A stretch of DNA of 64,000 nt from Aeromonas veronii. GTDB lineage: Bacteria > Pseudomonadota > Gammaproteobacteria > Enterobacterales > Aeromonadaceae. The stretch is taken from contig CP101033.1 in NCBI GenBank assembly GCA_041319085.1, forward strand, positions 3,498,501-3,562,500, in the 5' to 3' direction. Below are positions 33,929 to 43,703 of this stretch, one piece after another. Each line of letters opens with the position of its first letter. The stretch's first letter is position 1. Made by a program: the position numbers and the translations under genes. The notes below the pieces were generated by a model that searched no databases, was not told the origin of the DNA, and saw nothing but the letters and a program-made list of their open reading frames with translations.

Positions 33929-35048
33929 ATCTAATGGAAAGGGAAATAGAGCCCGTCTGGTGCTGAGCGTTGCGACCATGGCCGTATTGGCCGGTTGCAG
34001 CACCCCCCAGGATCGCAAAATGGCCAACCGCGACTTCGATTATGAAGATGCCCGCCTCGAAGGCCGCGCGTTCTTGATCCCCGCAGGATTGAGCGCCCCC
34101 ACCTTCAACAGCCAGTACGATATTCCGCCGCTGCCCGAGAGCAGCCGTGAAGGTGCCATCGGCGCCAAGGTCGATGTGCGCCCGCCGGCCCAACTGCTGA
34201 CGGTGGTACCGGGCAGTCAGGTGGTGCAGAGCGCAACCGAACCGACCGTTGCCTTCTATGCCCTGAGCACCAGCCAGAGCGTGGAGCGCGATACCTGGTC
34301 GTTCCTGATGAACTTCCTGGCCAAACACAAGGTCACCACCGAGAAGCTGGATCAGCAAGATGGCGTATTGCAGACCGGCTGGTTTGACAACACGGCCGCC
34401 CTCGATGGCTGGGGTGAAGATGACGAAGATTTCAAAATCCGCCAGCGTTACCAGTTCACCGTGCGCAACGATGCCCAGCGCCACGCCGTCAACATGTCGG
34501 TCCGGGTACTGGATCACGAAGAGACCATCAACGGCGAGACCAGCAACAAGCTGACCCCTGCCGATGCCCAGCGCTATGCCGCGCGGGTGCTGAACCAGTT
34601 CTCTCTCTATTACGACAGCCAGCTGAAAGCCCGTGAGCAGCACAAGTCCAACGATGGCATGGGTCTGCAACTGGGTCTGGACAACAACGAGCTGAGCGCC
34701 TGGATTGCCGAAGGCTCCTTTGACCAGGTGTGGCGTCGCCTCAACCAGGTACTGCCCGCTTACGGTTTTGTCATCAAGGATACCCAGCAGTCACTGGGCT
34801 GGATCGACGTCGAGTACGACGGGCCGGGCGCCGAGTTCTGGAAGGCGAAAGGGAGCGAGCCGTTCAAACTGGAGGAGGAGAAATACCGCTTCCAGCTTGG
34901 CGAAATGGCGGGAGGCAAGACCTCCATTACCCTGTTCGACAAGGACAAGAAGCCGGTATCGTCCGGGGTTATCTCTCAGATGTATATCAGTCTGTCCGAG
35001 GCATTCGCCAAGGGGCTGGCCGATCAGGCAGCAGCAAAAGCAGAATAA
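33921..35048 (+). CDS. bamC: Outer-membrane assembly lipoprotein BamC
   Basis: A 375-residue lipoprotein of the BAM complex, which inserts beta-barrel proteins in the outer membrane. The lipobox is VLAGCS at about residues 22-27. The N-terminal unstructured stretch ([23 protein letters not shown]) binds BamD in E. coli, and two helix-grip domains follow (about 100-225 and 250-365). The start is GTG at 33921 within the dapA stop region, so translation is probably coupled. A terminator lies just after. Confidence 0.93.
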   Translation: MFKSNGKGNRARLVLSVATMAVLAGCSTPQDRKMANRDFDYEDARLEGRAFLIPAGLSAPTFNSQYDIPPLPESSREGAIGAKVDVRPPAQLLTVVPGSQVVQSATEPTVAFYALSTSQSVERDTWSFLMNFLAKHKVTTEKLDQQDGVLQTGWFDNTAALDGWGEDDEDFKIRQRYQFTVRNDAQRHAVNMSVRVLDHEETINGETSNKLTPADAQRYAARVLNQFSLYYDSQLKAREQHKSNDGMGLQLGLDNNELSAWIAEGSFDQVWRRLNQVLPAYGFVIKDTQQSLGWIDVEYDGPGAEFWKAKGSEPFKLEEEKYRFQLGEMAGGKTSITLFDKDKKPVSSGVISQMYISLSEAFAKGLADQAAAKAE

Positions 35049-35050
35049 AT

Positions 35051-35118
35051 ACAGGGGCCTTGTGCCCCTGTTTTGTTATCAGAATCCCCCTGAAAACGAG
35101 GGGGTTCTGATCGGTTTT
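35051..35118 (+). terminator. Tandem hairpins after bamC
   Basis: The first hairpin (ACAGGGGC / GCCCCTGT, 35051-35071) is followed by TTTTG and is a normal terminator. Seven bases later a second, longer hairpin (about 35078-35111, arms ATCAGAATCCCCCT / AGGGGGTTCTGAT with one bulge) ends in GGTTTTCG. The second could back up termination or act in the purC leader. Confidence 0.75.
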
Positions 35119-35215
35119 CGATGATGCGAGCCCCCTTGCCAGCCCGTTGCAAACAGAGCGTGCAGGTGAGGGACTCGCGATGTTTACCCCCCACAAACAG
35201 GAAGTGTTACTTACC

Positions 35216-36319
35216 ATGAGTCTTGCAGATCAAGTATTGGCGGTGAATGACGATTTGCCGATCCGTACCGATAAACCTGTCCATTCCGGCAAAGTGCGCA
35301 GCGTCTACTGGTTGACCCCCGAAGACAGTGCCCGGCTCATAAAAGAGAAAGGCTATGATGTGCCGGCCGATGCGCCCCTCGCCCTCATGGTGATCAGCGA
35401 TCGCATCTCGGCCTTCGATTGCATCTGGCAAGGTGTGGATGGCCTGAACGGCGTACCGGGCAAAGGGGCTGCGCTCAACGCCATCTCCAGCCACTGGTTC
35501 AAGCTGTTCAAGGAGAAGGGGCTGGCCGACAGCCACATTCTGGATATTCCGCACCCCTTCGTCTGGATCGTGCAAAAAGCCCGTCCGGTGATGATCGAGG
35601 CGATTGCCCGCCAGTACATCACCGGCTCCATGTGGCGTGCCTACAAGGATGGCGAGCGCGAGTTCTGCGGTATCACCCTGCCGGAAGGGCTCAAAAAGGA
35701 TCAGAAGCTGCCGGAGATCCTCATCACCCCGTCCACCAAGGGCGTGCTGACAGGGCTGGATGGCGTGCCGGAAGCCGATGACGTCAACGTCTCCCGTGCC
35801 GATATCGAGCGCCACTATAAAGGCTTCAACTTCAGCAAACCGGCCGACATCGACCGCTACGAAGTGCTGCTCAAAGAGGGCTTCAGCGTCATCAGCGACG
35901 CGCTGGCCGGGCTGGATCAGATCTTCGTCGACACCAAATTCGAATTTGGTTACGTCCACGACGCGGCCGGCAACGAGAAGCTGATCTACATGGACGAAGT
36001 GGGCACCCCCGACAGCTCCCGTATCTGGGACGGCGCGGCCCTGCGCGATGGTCAGATCGTCGAGAAGTCCAAAGAGGGTTTCCGTCAGTGGCTGCTCAAC
36101 CACTTCCCGGATCCGGACATCCTGCTCAACAAGAACCGCATGCCGGAACGTTTCGCCCTGGCCCGTGACAACAAGCTGCCGACCGAAGTGATGATGGATA
36201 TCTCCAACACCTACGTCGGGATCGCCGAAAAGATTATCGGCCACAAGCTGGCGCGTTCTGCCAATCCCAAGCAGGAGATCATCGAGGTGCTGCGCGATCA
36301 GTACGGTCTGATCGACTAA
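35216..36319 (+). CDS. purC: Phosphoribosylaminoimidazole-succinocarboxamide synthase
   Basis: A 367-residue SAICAR synthetase of the longer Vibrio/yeast-like type. It joins CAIR and aspartate in purine synthesis. Landmarks are [51 protein letters not shown] and the late DTKFEFGY and [14 protein letters not shown]. The start [10 protein letters not shown] at 35216 equals the Vibrio protein start, although its AGGA is 13 bases away. An in-frame ATG at 35180 has a better placed GAGGG, so a form 12 residues longer is possible. Confidence 0.93.
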   Translation: MSLADQVLAVNDDLPIRTDKPVHSGKVRSVYWLTPEDSARLIKEKGYDVPADAPLALMVISDRISAFDCIWQGVDGLNGVPGKGAALNAISSHWFKLFKEKGLADSHILDIPHPFVWIVQKARPVMIEAIARQYITGSMWRAYKDGEREFCGITLPEGLKKDQKLPEILITPSTKGVLTGLDGVPEADDVNVSRADIERHYKGFNFSKPADIDRYEVLLKEGFSVISDALAGLDQIFVDTKFEFGYVHDAAGNEKLIYMDEVGTPDSSRIWDGAALRDGQIVEKSKEGFRQWLLNHFPDPDILLNKNRMPERFALARDNKLPTEVMMDISNTYVGIAEKIIGHKLARSANPKQEIIEVLRDQYGLID

Positions 36320-36348
36320 GGGTGGCTCTCTTTTTTTGTTGCCTAGGA

Positions 36349-36360
36349 ACAAACGTTTGC
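36349..36360. promoter_or_regulatory. PurR-like palindrome just downstream of purC
   Basis: ACAAACGTTTGC shares eleven consecutive bases with the centre of the PurR operator (GCAAACGTTTGC). It lies 30 bases after the purC stop and before the terminator, not in a promoter position, so its meaning is uncertain. Confidence 0.4.
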
Positions 36361-36390
36361 TGGCGGCAAAGGAAAGATGCAAATAAACAG

Positions 36391-36418
36391 ACGGGCCCCA
36401 TTGCGGGGCCCGTTTTTA
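36391..36418. terminator. Terminator between purC and SDR gene
   Basis: ACGGGCCCC / GGGGCCCGT with a five-base loop followed by TTTTT, 72 bases after the purC stop. Confidence 0.88.
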
Positions 36419-36447
36419 TTGCTGGTCTGGCGGTTAGCGGGCGGCGA

Positions 36448-37050
36448 TCAGCCGTTCACTCTGAACACCTGACCGGTCTGGATGCCCAACACCGACTTTT
36501 TGTAAGCCTGCGCTACCTTGGCGGCGGGCACCGGCACGAACCCCGGGAAGAAGTCGGCGTATTTGTCCATCGACTCCTCCAGCACGGTAGGGCTCACCAC
36601 GTTGATGCGAAGGCCCCTTGGCAGCTCGCAGGCGGCCGCTTTCACAAAGTGATCGATGGCGCCATTGACGGTGCTGGCGCTCACGCCCCAGTTGATCGGC
36701 TCTTCACTCAGGATGCCGCTGATCAGGGTGATGGAACCTTTGTCGCTCAGGTGGGGGATAGCGGCACGGGTCAGGTTGATCTGGCCCATCAGCTTGCTCT
36801 GAAGCCCCACCTGCCACTGCTCGTCGGTCATCTCGGTCAGGCCGTTGAAGGCCACGCTACCGCTGGCGACGACCAGCGCATCGAACTGCCCCAGCTTGGC
36901 AAACAGCGCCTTGATGGAGGCGGGATCGCGCATGTCGACCGTGGCATCGCCACGGCTGTGGCCGACCCGGATCACCTGATGATCTTTGGCAAGCAGTTCA
37001 CTGACCGCGGAGCCGACGGTGCCGGAGGCACCCACAATCACAATTTTCAT
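36448..37050 (-). CDS. Short-chain dehydrogenase/reductase
   Basis: A 200-residue Rossmann-fold protein. IVIVGASGTVGSAVSELL is the nucleotide-binding loop, VGHSRGDATVDMRD the region that selects NADP. SGILSEEPINWGVSASTVNGAIDHFVKAAA holds the catalytic Ser; the usual YxxxK is replaced here by a short SASTVNGA segment, so it belongs to the atypical short SDR group. Substrate unknown. The ATG at 37050 has AGGAG 8 bases upstream. It is divergent from a LysR regulator, its probable controller. Confidence 0.87.
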   Translation of the reverse strand: MKIVIVGASGTVGSAVSELLAKDHQVIRVGHSRGDATVDMRDPASIKALFAKLGQFDALVVASGSVAFNGLTEMTDEQWQVGLQSKLMGQINLTRAAIPHLSDKGSITLISGILSEEPINWGVSASTVNGAIDHFVKAAACELPRGLRINVVSPTVLEESMDKYADFFPGFVPVPAAKVAQAYKKSVLGIQTGQVFRVNG

Positions 37051-37147
37051 CTGCATCACTCCTGGTTGGGATGTATCGATTCTAGCGCAACAGAAAATGC
37101 GAAAAAGCGCGTAAAATAAACCCATTGTTTCCATATTGGAGCTAATG

Positions 37148-38047
37148 ATGGATATCGCCCATCTGGCCAGCTTTTATGAGGTGGTGCTGCGCGGCAGTTT
37201 CTCGGCCGCTGCCGATACGCTGGGAGTAAGCAAGGGGATGCTGAGCCGCCATGTCAGCGCACTGGAGACCTCCCTCAATGCGCAACTGTTGCAGCGCACC
37301 ACCCGCCGCCTCAGTCTGACCGAGGCGGGCAAGACTCTCTATCAGCAGGCGGGGGAGATCTTCGCGCTTGCTCGGCAGGCGGAGCAGGATATTCAGGCGC
37401 TGACCGAAGAGGATGGTGGCCGCCTGCGTTTTACCTGCCCGGTCAGCACCGGCGATCGCATGGTGAGCGAGCTGCTGGCCAGCTTTGCCGTGCTCTGTCC
37501 GGGAGTGGAGGTGGAGCTCAACTTCACCAACCAGATGGTCGACATGAGTCAGGGAGAGAACGACATCGCCCTGCGTGCCATGAACGAGGTGCCGGACAAT
37601 CTGGTCGCACTTCCTCTTGGCCGACTCAAGGATGTGGTGGTGGCCAGCCCCGCACTTGTAGCGAGAGAGGGGTGTCCAGCCACCCCCTATGAGCTGAGCG
37701 GGCGCAGCTGCCTGTTGCAGGGGCACAATCCGGCCTGGGAGCAGTGGCACTTTATCTGTGAGGGGGAAGAGGCCCACATTCTGGTACAAGGCAAGGTGCG
37801 AGCCAACCACTACAGTACCGTATTGCAACTGGCGCGCGCCGGTATGGGCTATGCCAAGTGCCCGCTGATGCTGGTGGAATCGCTGCTGACGGCAGGGGAG
37901 CTGGTGACCGTGCTCGACGACTGGCAGAGCGGCCTGCATCAGCTTCATGTGTTGCATGCCCAGCAGCGACGGGTGCCGCGCAAGATCCGGCTGTTCAAGC
38001 AGGTGTTGGCCCAGTGGTTTGCCGAGCGACCCCACTACCTGCTCTGA
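37148..38047 (+). CDS. LysR-family transcriptional regulator
   Basis: A 299-residue LysR protein of the CrgA/AaeR-like group. LASFYEVVLRGSFSAAADTLGVSKGMLSRHVSALETSLN is the winged helix-turn-helix and LRFTCPVSTGDRMVSELLASF begins the effector domain. GGAG lies 6 bases before the ATG at 37148 (a second ATG is 3 bases earlier). The 97-base region shared with the SDR gene suggests it regulates that gene and itself. Confidence 0.9.
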   Translation: MDIAHLASFYEVVLRGSFSAAADTLGVSKGMLSRHVSALETSLNAQLLQRTTRRLSLTEAGKTLYQQAGEIFALARQAEQDIQALTEEDGGRLRFTCPVSTGDRMVSELLASFAVLCPGVEVELNFTNQMVDMSQGENDIALRAMNEVPDNLVALPLGRLKDVVVASPALVAREGCPATPYELSGRSCLLQGHNPAWEQWHFICEGEEAHILVQGKVRANHYSTVLQLARAGMGYAKCPLMLVESLLTAGELVTVLDDWQSGLHQLHVLHAQQRRVPRKIRLFKQVLAQWFAERPHYLL

Positions 38048-38170
38048 GCGGCGTTATTTTTCTGTCATCTTCGGCTGCTACCCTGCGCCCACCGCGCCGG
38101 TTGAGTGAGGCATGTTAGAACCTTGATGAAGGGTGATGAAAGTTCAGGTTACGGAATGGGAGAGACGTTC

Positions 38171-38199
38171 AAAAAAATCCCCAAGCGATTCTTGGGGAT
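38171..38199 (-). terminator. Terminator of the yadGH-like operon
   Basis: On the - strand ATCCCCAAG / CTTGGGGAT with a five-base loop is followed by a run of T. Confidence 0.88.
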
Positions 38200-38249
38200 G
38201 TCGGTATAAGAGGCGAGCCCGATGGGTGCCCTTAACGAGATGACATGGC

Positions 38250-39023
38250 TCAGTGACGCAGCCCGGTGCCGCGGGAGATGAGCCACCAGGCCAGACCGTA
38301 GAGGGCCACAATAAAGCCGATGATGATGAGGTAGGCGGTACCGAGCGGCACGTCGGAGATGCCGAGGAAGCCGTAACGGAACGCGTTCACCATGTAGATG
38401 ATCGGGTTCACCTGGGAGATGCCCTGCCAGAAGGGCGGCAACAGGCTGATGGAGTAGAACACCCCGCCCAGGTAGGTGAGTGGCGTCAGCACGAAGGTGG
38501 GGATGATGCTGATGTCATCGAAGGTCTTGGCAAACACCGCGTTGATGAGGCCACCCAGCGAAAAGAGGATCGAGGTGAGCAGCACGGTGAAGCAGACGCT
38601 GAACAGGTGGTGGATCTGCAGCGGTACGAAGAACAGCGACACCAGGGTGACGATAAGGCCAACGCAGAGACCACGCGCCACGCCGCCACCGACGTAGCCG
38701 GCGATGATGACGTAGTTGGGCACCGGCGCCACCAGCAGCTCCTCCACGTTGCGCTGGAACTTGGCGCTGAAGAAGGAGGAGGCGACGTTGGAGTAGGAGT
38801 TGGTGATCACCGACATCATGATGAGGCCGGGCACGATGAACTCCATGTAGGTGAAGCCCCCCATGTCGCCAATGCGGCCGCCGATCAGGTTACCGAAGAT
38901 GACGAAGTAGAGGCTCATGGTGATGGCCGGTGGCACCAGGGTCTGGATCCAGATCCGGGTAAAGCGACTCACCTCTTTGGCCAGAATGCTCTTGAAGGCG
39001 ATGTAATAGATGGCCAGATTCAT
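38250..39023 (-). CDS. yadH: ABC-2 type exporter permease, YadH-like
   Basis: A 257-residue inner-membrane protein with six hydrophobic segments. FKSILAKEVSRFTRIWIQTLVPPAITMSLYFVIFG and FIVPGLIMMSVITNSYSNVASSFFSAKFQ are typical of ABC-2 permeases of the YadH/NodJ group. With the partner ATPase it should form an exporter; the substrate is unknown. Its ATG overlaps the end of the ATPase gene by 4 bases. Confidence 0.9.
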   Translation of the reverse strand: MNLAIYYIAFKSILAKEVSRFTRIWIQTLVPPAITMSLYFVIFGNLIGGRIGDMGGFTYMEFIVPGLIMMSVITNSYSNVASSFFSAKFQRNVEELLVAPVPNYVIIAGYVGGGVARGLCVGLIVTLVSLFFVPLQIHHLFSVCFTVLLTSILFSLGGLINAVFAKTFDDISIIPTFVLTPLTYLGGVFYSISLLPPFWQGISQVNPIIYMVNAFRYGFLGISDVPLGTAYLIIIGFIVALYGLAWWLISRGTGLRH

Positions 39024-39937
39024 GCTTTTCTCCCCTCTTCGACCAGATTGACGAACAGCTCTTCCAGCCGGTTGGCCTTGTTGCGCATGCTCACGACCTG
39101 CACCTGCTGGTTCGACAGCTGCTCGAACAGGCTGTTGAGTGACTGGCTCTTGTCGAGATCCACCTCGAGGGTGCGCTCATCCGGCATGCGGCCGTTGAAC
39201 TCTGGCACCTCAGGTACGGCAGAACCTGGCGCAAGGTCGAGCAGGAAGGTCTCGCGACCCAGCTTGCCCAGCAGATTCTTCATGCTGGTGTTCTCGATCA
39301 GACGACCCTTGTCGATGATGCCGATGTTGCGGCAGAGCATCTCGGCCTCTTCCAGATAGTGGGTAGTGAGGATGATGGTGACGCCCTGCTCGTTGAGATC
39401 CTTGAGGAAGGTCCACATGGAGCGGCGGATCTCGATATCGACCCCGGCGGTCGGTTCGTCGAGGATCAGCAGCTTGGGCTCGTGCATCAGGGCGCGGGCG
39501 ATCATCAGGCGACGCTTCATGCCGCCGGAGAGGGTGCGGGCAGGCATGTCGCGCTTCTCCCACAGATCGAGCTGGCGCAGGTACTTCTCGGCGCGGATCT
39601 TGGCTTCCGCCTTGGGCACGCCGTAGAAACCGGCCTGATGGGTGACAATCTGGATCACCTTCTCGAACTGGCTGAAGTTGAACTCCTGCGGCACCAGTCC
39701 GAGCTGGGCCTTGGCCTGTTCCAGATCGCTGTCGATGTCGTAGCCAAATACCTTCACCTTGCCGGCACTCTTGTTCACCAGTGAGCTGATGACGCCGATG
39801 GTGGTGGATTTACCCGCACCGTTCGGACCGAGCAGGGCAAAGAAATCCCCCTGCTTGACGGTAAGATCGATGCCTTTAAGGGCTTCAACGCCCCCCTGAT
39901 AGGTCTTTTTCAGGCCGCTGATTTGCAGTGCGTTCAT
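39020..39937 (-). CDS. yadG: ABC exporter ATP-binding protein, YadG-like
   Basis: A 305-residue ATPase. Walker [11 protein letters not shown]-loop VPQEFNFS, signature LSGGMKRRLMIARAL, Walker B LLILDEPTAGVD and the switch His in TTHYLEEAE are all present. The extra C-terminal 90 residues are usual for DrrA/YadG-type exporters. The start MNALQISGLKKTY at 39937 is the family start; a longer frame begins upstream inside the hpt terminator. hpt, yadG and yadH also lie close together in E. coli. Confidence 0.92.
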   Translation of the reverse strand: MNALQISGLKKTYQGGVEALKGIDLTVKQGDFFALLGPNGAGKSTTIGVISSLVNKSAGKVKVFGYDIDSDLEQAKAQLGLVPQEFNFSQFEKVIQIVTHQAGFYGVPKAEAKIRAEKYLRQLDLWEKRDMPARTLSGGMKRRLMIARALMHEPKLLILDEPTAGVDIEIRRSMWTFLKDLNEQGVTIILTTHYLEEAEMLCRNIGIIDKGRLIENTSMKNLLGKLGRETFLLDLAPGSAVPEVPEFNGRMPDERTLEVDLDKSQSLNSLFEQLSNQQVQVVSMRNKANRLEELFVNLVEEGRKA

Positions 39938-39973
39938 TGCAACCTCTGTGATGGTTGAATCCGGCTCGATACA

Positions 39974-39995
39974 GAAAAGGCGGCCAAGGCCGCCT
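39974..39995 (-). terminator. Terminator of hpt
   Basis: On the - strand CAGGCGGCC / GGCCGCCTTTT with a two-base loop lies between the hpt stop and the yadG start. Confidence 0.75.
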
Positions 39996-40048
39996 GCACA
40001 GAGCAAATGGCGCAAGGCCACTTCACCCGTGAGATCCCTGAACCTGGC

Positions 40049-40579
40049 TTACTCCTGGGGTACCACTTTGCCGATAAACGGCAGGTTGCGGTACTTCTGC
40101 GCGTAGTCGATGCCACAGCCGACCACGAATTCGTCCGGGATGGCAAAGCCAATCCAGTCGACCGGCACCTGCACTTCGCGGCGAGAGGGTTTGTCCAGCA
40201 AGGTGCAGATGGCCAGAGATTTCGGCTCGCGCAGAGAGAGGATCTCGCGCACCTTGTTGAGGGTGTAACCGGTGTCGATGATGTCTTCCACGATCACCAC
40301 ATCCTTACCCTTGATGTCATCGTCAAGGTCTTTCAGGATGCGCACGTCACGGGTGCTGTGCATGCCGGAGCCATAGCTGGAGGCGGTCATGAAGTCCAGG
40401 GTGATGGGCAGCTGGCACTGGCGGCAGAGGTCGGCCAGGAAGATGCAGGAACCGCGCAGCAGCGCAATCATCACGACTTCGTCAGAACCCTGATAGCGGG
40501 CGGTGATCTCTTCACCCAATTTGGCGATCCGGGCGGCAACGTCAGCCTCGGAGATCATCACCTCAACGGTGTGTTTCAT
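40049..40579 (-). CDS. hpt: Hypoxanthine phosphoribosyltransferase
   Basis: A 176-residue purine salvage enzyme making IMP from hypoxanthine and PRPP. The PRPP-binding motif is [14 protein letters not shown], the flexible loop SSYGSGMHS and the C-terminal [29 protein letters not shown] binds the base. The ATG at 40579 follows GGGAGT. It is divergent from the LitR-like gene, as hpt is from hapR in Vibrio. Confidence 0.95.
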   Translation of the reverse strand: MKHTVEVMISEADVAARIAKLGEEITARYQGSDEVVMIALLRGSCIFLADLCRQCQLPITLDFMTASSYGSGMHSTRDVRILKDLDDDIKGKDVVIVEDIIDTGYTLNKVREILSLREPKSLAICTLLDKPSRREVQVPVDWIGFAIPDEFVVGCGIDYAQKYRNLPFIGKVVPQE

Positions 40580-40768
40580 CACATACTCCCATAAGGCCAA
40601 AGGGGATTTGGCCGTTCATGAATATCAAAACCGATGATTCTACCACTCATGTCGAAGGGTGCTAGAGATACGTGGTGCTTTTATCAGCTTATTTTAATTG
40701 ATAGAGTTAGCAGGCACTCAGATATGATTAGTTAAAATACTATAAACACCATAATCAATAACTATTAG

Positions 40769-41395
40769 ATGATAAAAACTATGGAACCACGCGCAGAAAT
40801 AAGACGTCGTACCCGGCTGTCGCCGGAAGCTCGTCGCTCCCAATTGATGGAATGTGCCATCGAGGTATTCTCCCGTCGCGGTATCGGCCGTGCCGGTCAC
40901 GCCGAGATAGCCGAACAGGCCAAGGTCTCCGTGGCTACCGTCTTCAACTATTTCAATACCCGTGAGGAGTTGGTCGATGAGGTGCTGGCCGAGATCGAAC
41001 GCTTTGTGAACCAGATACTGTCACAGGCATACGGTGACCAAGGCTCCATTTTCGATAAAATCCAGCGCCATGTACGCCTCTCTGTCGATGCTGCCTACGA
41101 TCAACCGGATTATGCCGGTATCTGGCTGGAGTGGAGCTCATCAGTTCGGGAAGAGGTATGGCCCCGCTATAGCCGACTGCTTGATCACTGTCTTGAGCAG
41201 ATCGCCAGCGAGCTGCAAACTGCCCTGGATGCAGGAGAGATATCCAGCGTGCTGTCAGCACAGGATCTGGCCCGCTCTTTGACCGGTTTTGGTTATGTGA
41301 TGATGCAGATGAGCAATCAACCTCAGCGCCCAACGCGCGAAGAGGTGACAGATTTCCTGTTCAAGTACGTGACGGCACCGATCCAGGCTCGCTAA
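40769..41395 (+). CDS. litR: LitR/HapR-family quorum-sensing TetR-type regulator
   Basis: A 208-residue TetR-fold regulator. RRRTRLSPEARRSQLMECAIEVFSRRGIGRAGHAEIAEQAKVSVATVFNYFNTREELVDEVL closely follows the DNA-binding part of Vibrio HapR/LuxR/LitR, and IWLEWSSSVREEVWPRY matches their ligand-pocket region. In vibrios these are the master regulators at the end of the LuxO-Qrr pathway, controlled through the mRNA leader. The start is 40769 or the ATG at 40781; neither has a good ribosome-binding site, which would fit translational control. A regulator role for virulence and biofilm genes here is inferred. Confidence 0.88.
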   Translation: MIKTMEPRAEIRRRTRLSPEARRSQLMECAIEVFSRRGIGRAGHAEIAEQAKVSVATVFNYFNTREELVDEVLAEIERFVNQILSQAYGDQGSIFDKIQRHVRLSVDAAYDQPDYAGIWLEWSSSVREEVWPRYSRLLDHCLEQIASELQTALDAGEISSVLSAQDLARSLTGFGYVMMQMSNQPQRPTREEVTDFLFKYVTAPIQAR

Positions 41396-41412
41396 CACGG
41401 CTTTACGAAAAT

Positions 41413-41444
41413 ACGGCGCCACTCATTGAGTGGCGCCGTTTTTT
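41413..41444. terminator. Bidirectional terminator between litR and ubiX
   Basis: A 12-bp perfect stem ACGGCGCCACTC / GAGTGGCGCCGT with a three-base loop followed by six T. Confidence 0.9.
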
Positions 41445-41466
41445 ATGGCCGGATCTGGCAGTCACC

Positions 41467-42078
41467 TCACTGGTGGCCATAGCCCCAGCGACGGGTCAGC
41501 GCATGCTCGATACCGAGATGATCGAGGAGGCGGGCGACCATAAAGTCCACCAGATCCGCGATACTTTTCGGCTCATGATAGAAACCGGGGGCGGCAGGCA
41601 TGATGGTTACCCCGAGCCGAGCCAGTTTCAGCATGTTCTCCAGATGGATCGCCGAGAAGGGGGTTTCGCGGGGCACCAGGATCAGCTGGCCGCGCTCCTT
41701 GATCACCACATCCGCCGCCCGTTCCAGCAGGTTGTCGGAAGCACCGTTGGCAATGGCCGAGACCGTCCCCATGGAGCAGGGACAGACCACCATCTGCCTG
41801 GGCGCCGCCGAGCCGGAAGCCACTGGCGAGAACCACTCCTCCTTGCCACAGGCCACGATCTGCCCCTCCTTGGCGTCATATTGGCGACAGAGATAGGCAG
41901 AGAGCTCTTTTGGCGAGCCGGGCCACTCCTGCTGCTGCTCGGTCTTGAGCACCACTCTGGCCGCCGATGAGGCGAGCAGGTAGACCCGATAATCCGCCTG
42001 CACCAGACACTGAAGCAGGCGCAGGGCGTAGGGGGCGCCAGAGGCGCCGGTCAGCGCCAGGGTGATCGCTTTGTTCAT
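41467..42078 (-). CDS. ubiX: Flavin prenyltransferase UbiX
   Basis: A 203-residue flavoprotein that makes the prenylated FMN cofactor used by UbiD in ubiquinone synthesis. [17 protein letters not shown] is the FMN phosphate site. [54 protein letters not shown] is the family core, and MPAAPGFYH follows. Its ATG overlaps the mpl stop (ATGA), so it is translated from the mpl message. Confidence 0.95.
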   Translation of the reverse strand: MNKAITLALTGASGAPYALRLLQCLVQADYRVYLLASSAARVVLKTEQQQEWPGSPKELSAYLCRQYDAKEGQIVACGKEEWFSPVASGSAAPRQMVVCPCSMGTVSAIANGASDNLLERAADVVIKERGQLILVPRETPFSAIHLENMLKLARLGVTIMPAAPGFYHEPKSIADLVDFMVARLLDHLGIEHALTRRWGYGHQ

Positions 42079-43445
42079 AGTTCGCCGTGGTAATCCTTGA
42101 GGCGGGCAAGCAGCTTGTCATGAATACCGCCGAAGCCGCCGTTGCTCATGATCAGAATATGGTCGCCATCGCGGCTCTCGGCCACCAGCCGGTTGATCAG
42201 GGTCTCCAGATCGTTGAACACTTTGGCGGGGCGCGCCATATGGGCAGTGACTTCGCCGAGATCCCAGCCAATGTTGGGGGGCTGGAAGAAGAACACCTCG
42301 TCGGCGCCATCGAAGCAGCCGGCCAGCTCCTCCTTGTGTACTCCCAACTTCATGGTGTTGGAGCGTGGCTCCAGCACCGCCAGGATGCGTGACCCGCCCA
42401 CCTTGGCACGCAGGCCGCCGAGGGTGGTCTCGATGGCGGTGGGGTGGTGGGCAAAGTCGTCATAGACGCTGATGCCCGCCACCTCGCCCTTGAGCTCCAT
42501 CCGCCGCTTGGGGGATTTGAACTGGCAAAGGGCCGCAATACCGTGCTCGACCATCACGCCGGCATGGCGGGCGGCCGCGATGGCCATCAGGCCGTTGTTG
42601 ACGTTGTGCTCGCCGATGCACTCCCAGTGCACCTCACCCTGTTTTTCGCCATCCAGCCACACCTCGAAGGCGGAGCCGTCATCGGCCAGCTTGACCGCCT
42701 TCCACTTGGCGTCGTCCTGACCTACCAGCTCCACTTCGCTCCAGCAACCCATCTTGCGCACGGCGGTAAGGTTGTCATCGGCCTGCGGGAACAGCACCCG
42801 GCCGTTGCTCGGCACGGTGCGCATCAGGTGATGGAATTGACGCTGGATGGCGGCGAGATCCGGGAAGATGTCCGCGTGATCGAACTCCAGGTTGTTCATC
42901 ACCAGAGTACGCGGATGGTAGTGAAGGAACTTGGAGCGCTTGTCGAAGAAGGCGCAGTCATACTCGTCTGCTTCGATCACGAAGAAGGGAGCCGCGCCGA
43001 GACGGGCCGAGACCGGGAAGTTGCCGGGCACGCCGCCGATGAGGAAACCGGGCTCCAGCTTGGCGTACTCCAGCACCCAGGCCAGCATGCTGGCGGTGGT
43101 GGTCTTGCCGTGGGTGCCTGCCACGGCCAGTACCCAGCGATCCTGCAGCACATGCTCCAGCAGCCACTGCGGGCCGGAGATATAGGGCAGATTGCGGTCC
43201 AGCACATATTCAACACAGGGGTTGCCGCGGCTCATGGCGTTGCCAATCACCACCAGATCCGGCACCGGATCGAGTTGGGAGGGGTCATAGCCTTCGGTCA
43301 GTTCGATGCCCTGTTGCTCGAGCTGGGTACTCATGGGGGGATAGACGTTGGCATCCGAACCGGTCACCCGGTAACCAAGCTGTTTTGCCAACACCGCCAG
43401 ACCACCCATAAAGGTGCCGCAGATCCCGAGAATGTGAATATGCAT
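42075..43445 (-). CDS. mpl: UDP-N-acetylmuramate:L-Ala-gamma-D-Glu-mDAP ligase
   Basis: A 456-residue Mur-ligase family enzyme for recycling of the murein tripeptide. The N-terminal [36 protein letters not shown] is diagnostic, the ATP site is [14 protein letters not shown], and [19 protein letters not shown] and [15 protein letters not shown] are conserved. The start at 43445 fits the family; a longer frame extends upstream. Cotranscribed with ubiX. Confidence 0.96.
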   Translation of the reverse strand: MHIHILGICGTFMGGLAVLAKQLGYRVTGSDANVYPPMSTQLEQQGIELTEGYDPSQLDPVPDLVVIGNAMSRGNPCVEYVLDRNLPYISGPQWLLEHVLQDRWVLAVAGTHGKTTTASMLAWVLEYAKLEPGFLIGGVPGNFPVSARLGAAPFFVIEADEYDCAFFDKRSKFLHYHPRTLVMNNLEFDHADIFPDLAAIQRQFHHLMRTVPSNGRVLFPQADDNLTAVRKMGCWSEVELVGQDDAKWKAVKLADDGSAFEVWLDGEKQGEVHWECIGEHNVNNGLMAIAAARHAGVMVEHGIAALCQFKSPKRRMELKGEVAGISVYDDFAHHPTAIETTLGGLRAKVGGSRILAVLEPRSNTMKLGVHKEELAGCFDGADEVFFFQPPNIGWDLGEVTAHMARPAKVFNDLETLINRLVAESRDGDHILIMSNGGFGGIHDKLLARLKDYHGEL

Positions 43446-43703
43446 ACCGCTTCCTTTCGCAGTAAAGGGAAGTGCGCATTCTAGGGGGTGTTGCGGTGGT
43501 GGCACAAGCCGCACTCATGGTGAGAGGCCCACAGATGCTGCACCGGAGGCAGAAATCTTGTCGCTGTTGGGGTGTGCGAGATTGGAATGGGTTGCGGGGC
43601 TTTATTTGAGGCTTGATATTGTGTCGCACTTTCTTACAATTCTCCGGTTTTGTGACGCACACTACAGTTTTACCATATCGCCCTTTTCCAACGGAGAGTC
43701 CCC

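Noticed and set aside
35125..35165. Possible PurR operator upstream of purC (TTGCAAACAG)
   Set aside because: Only one half-site resembles the consensus.
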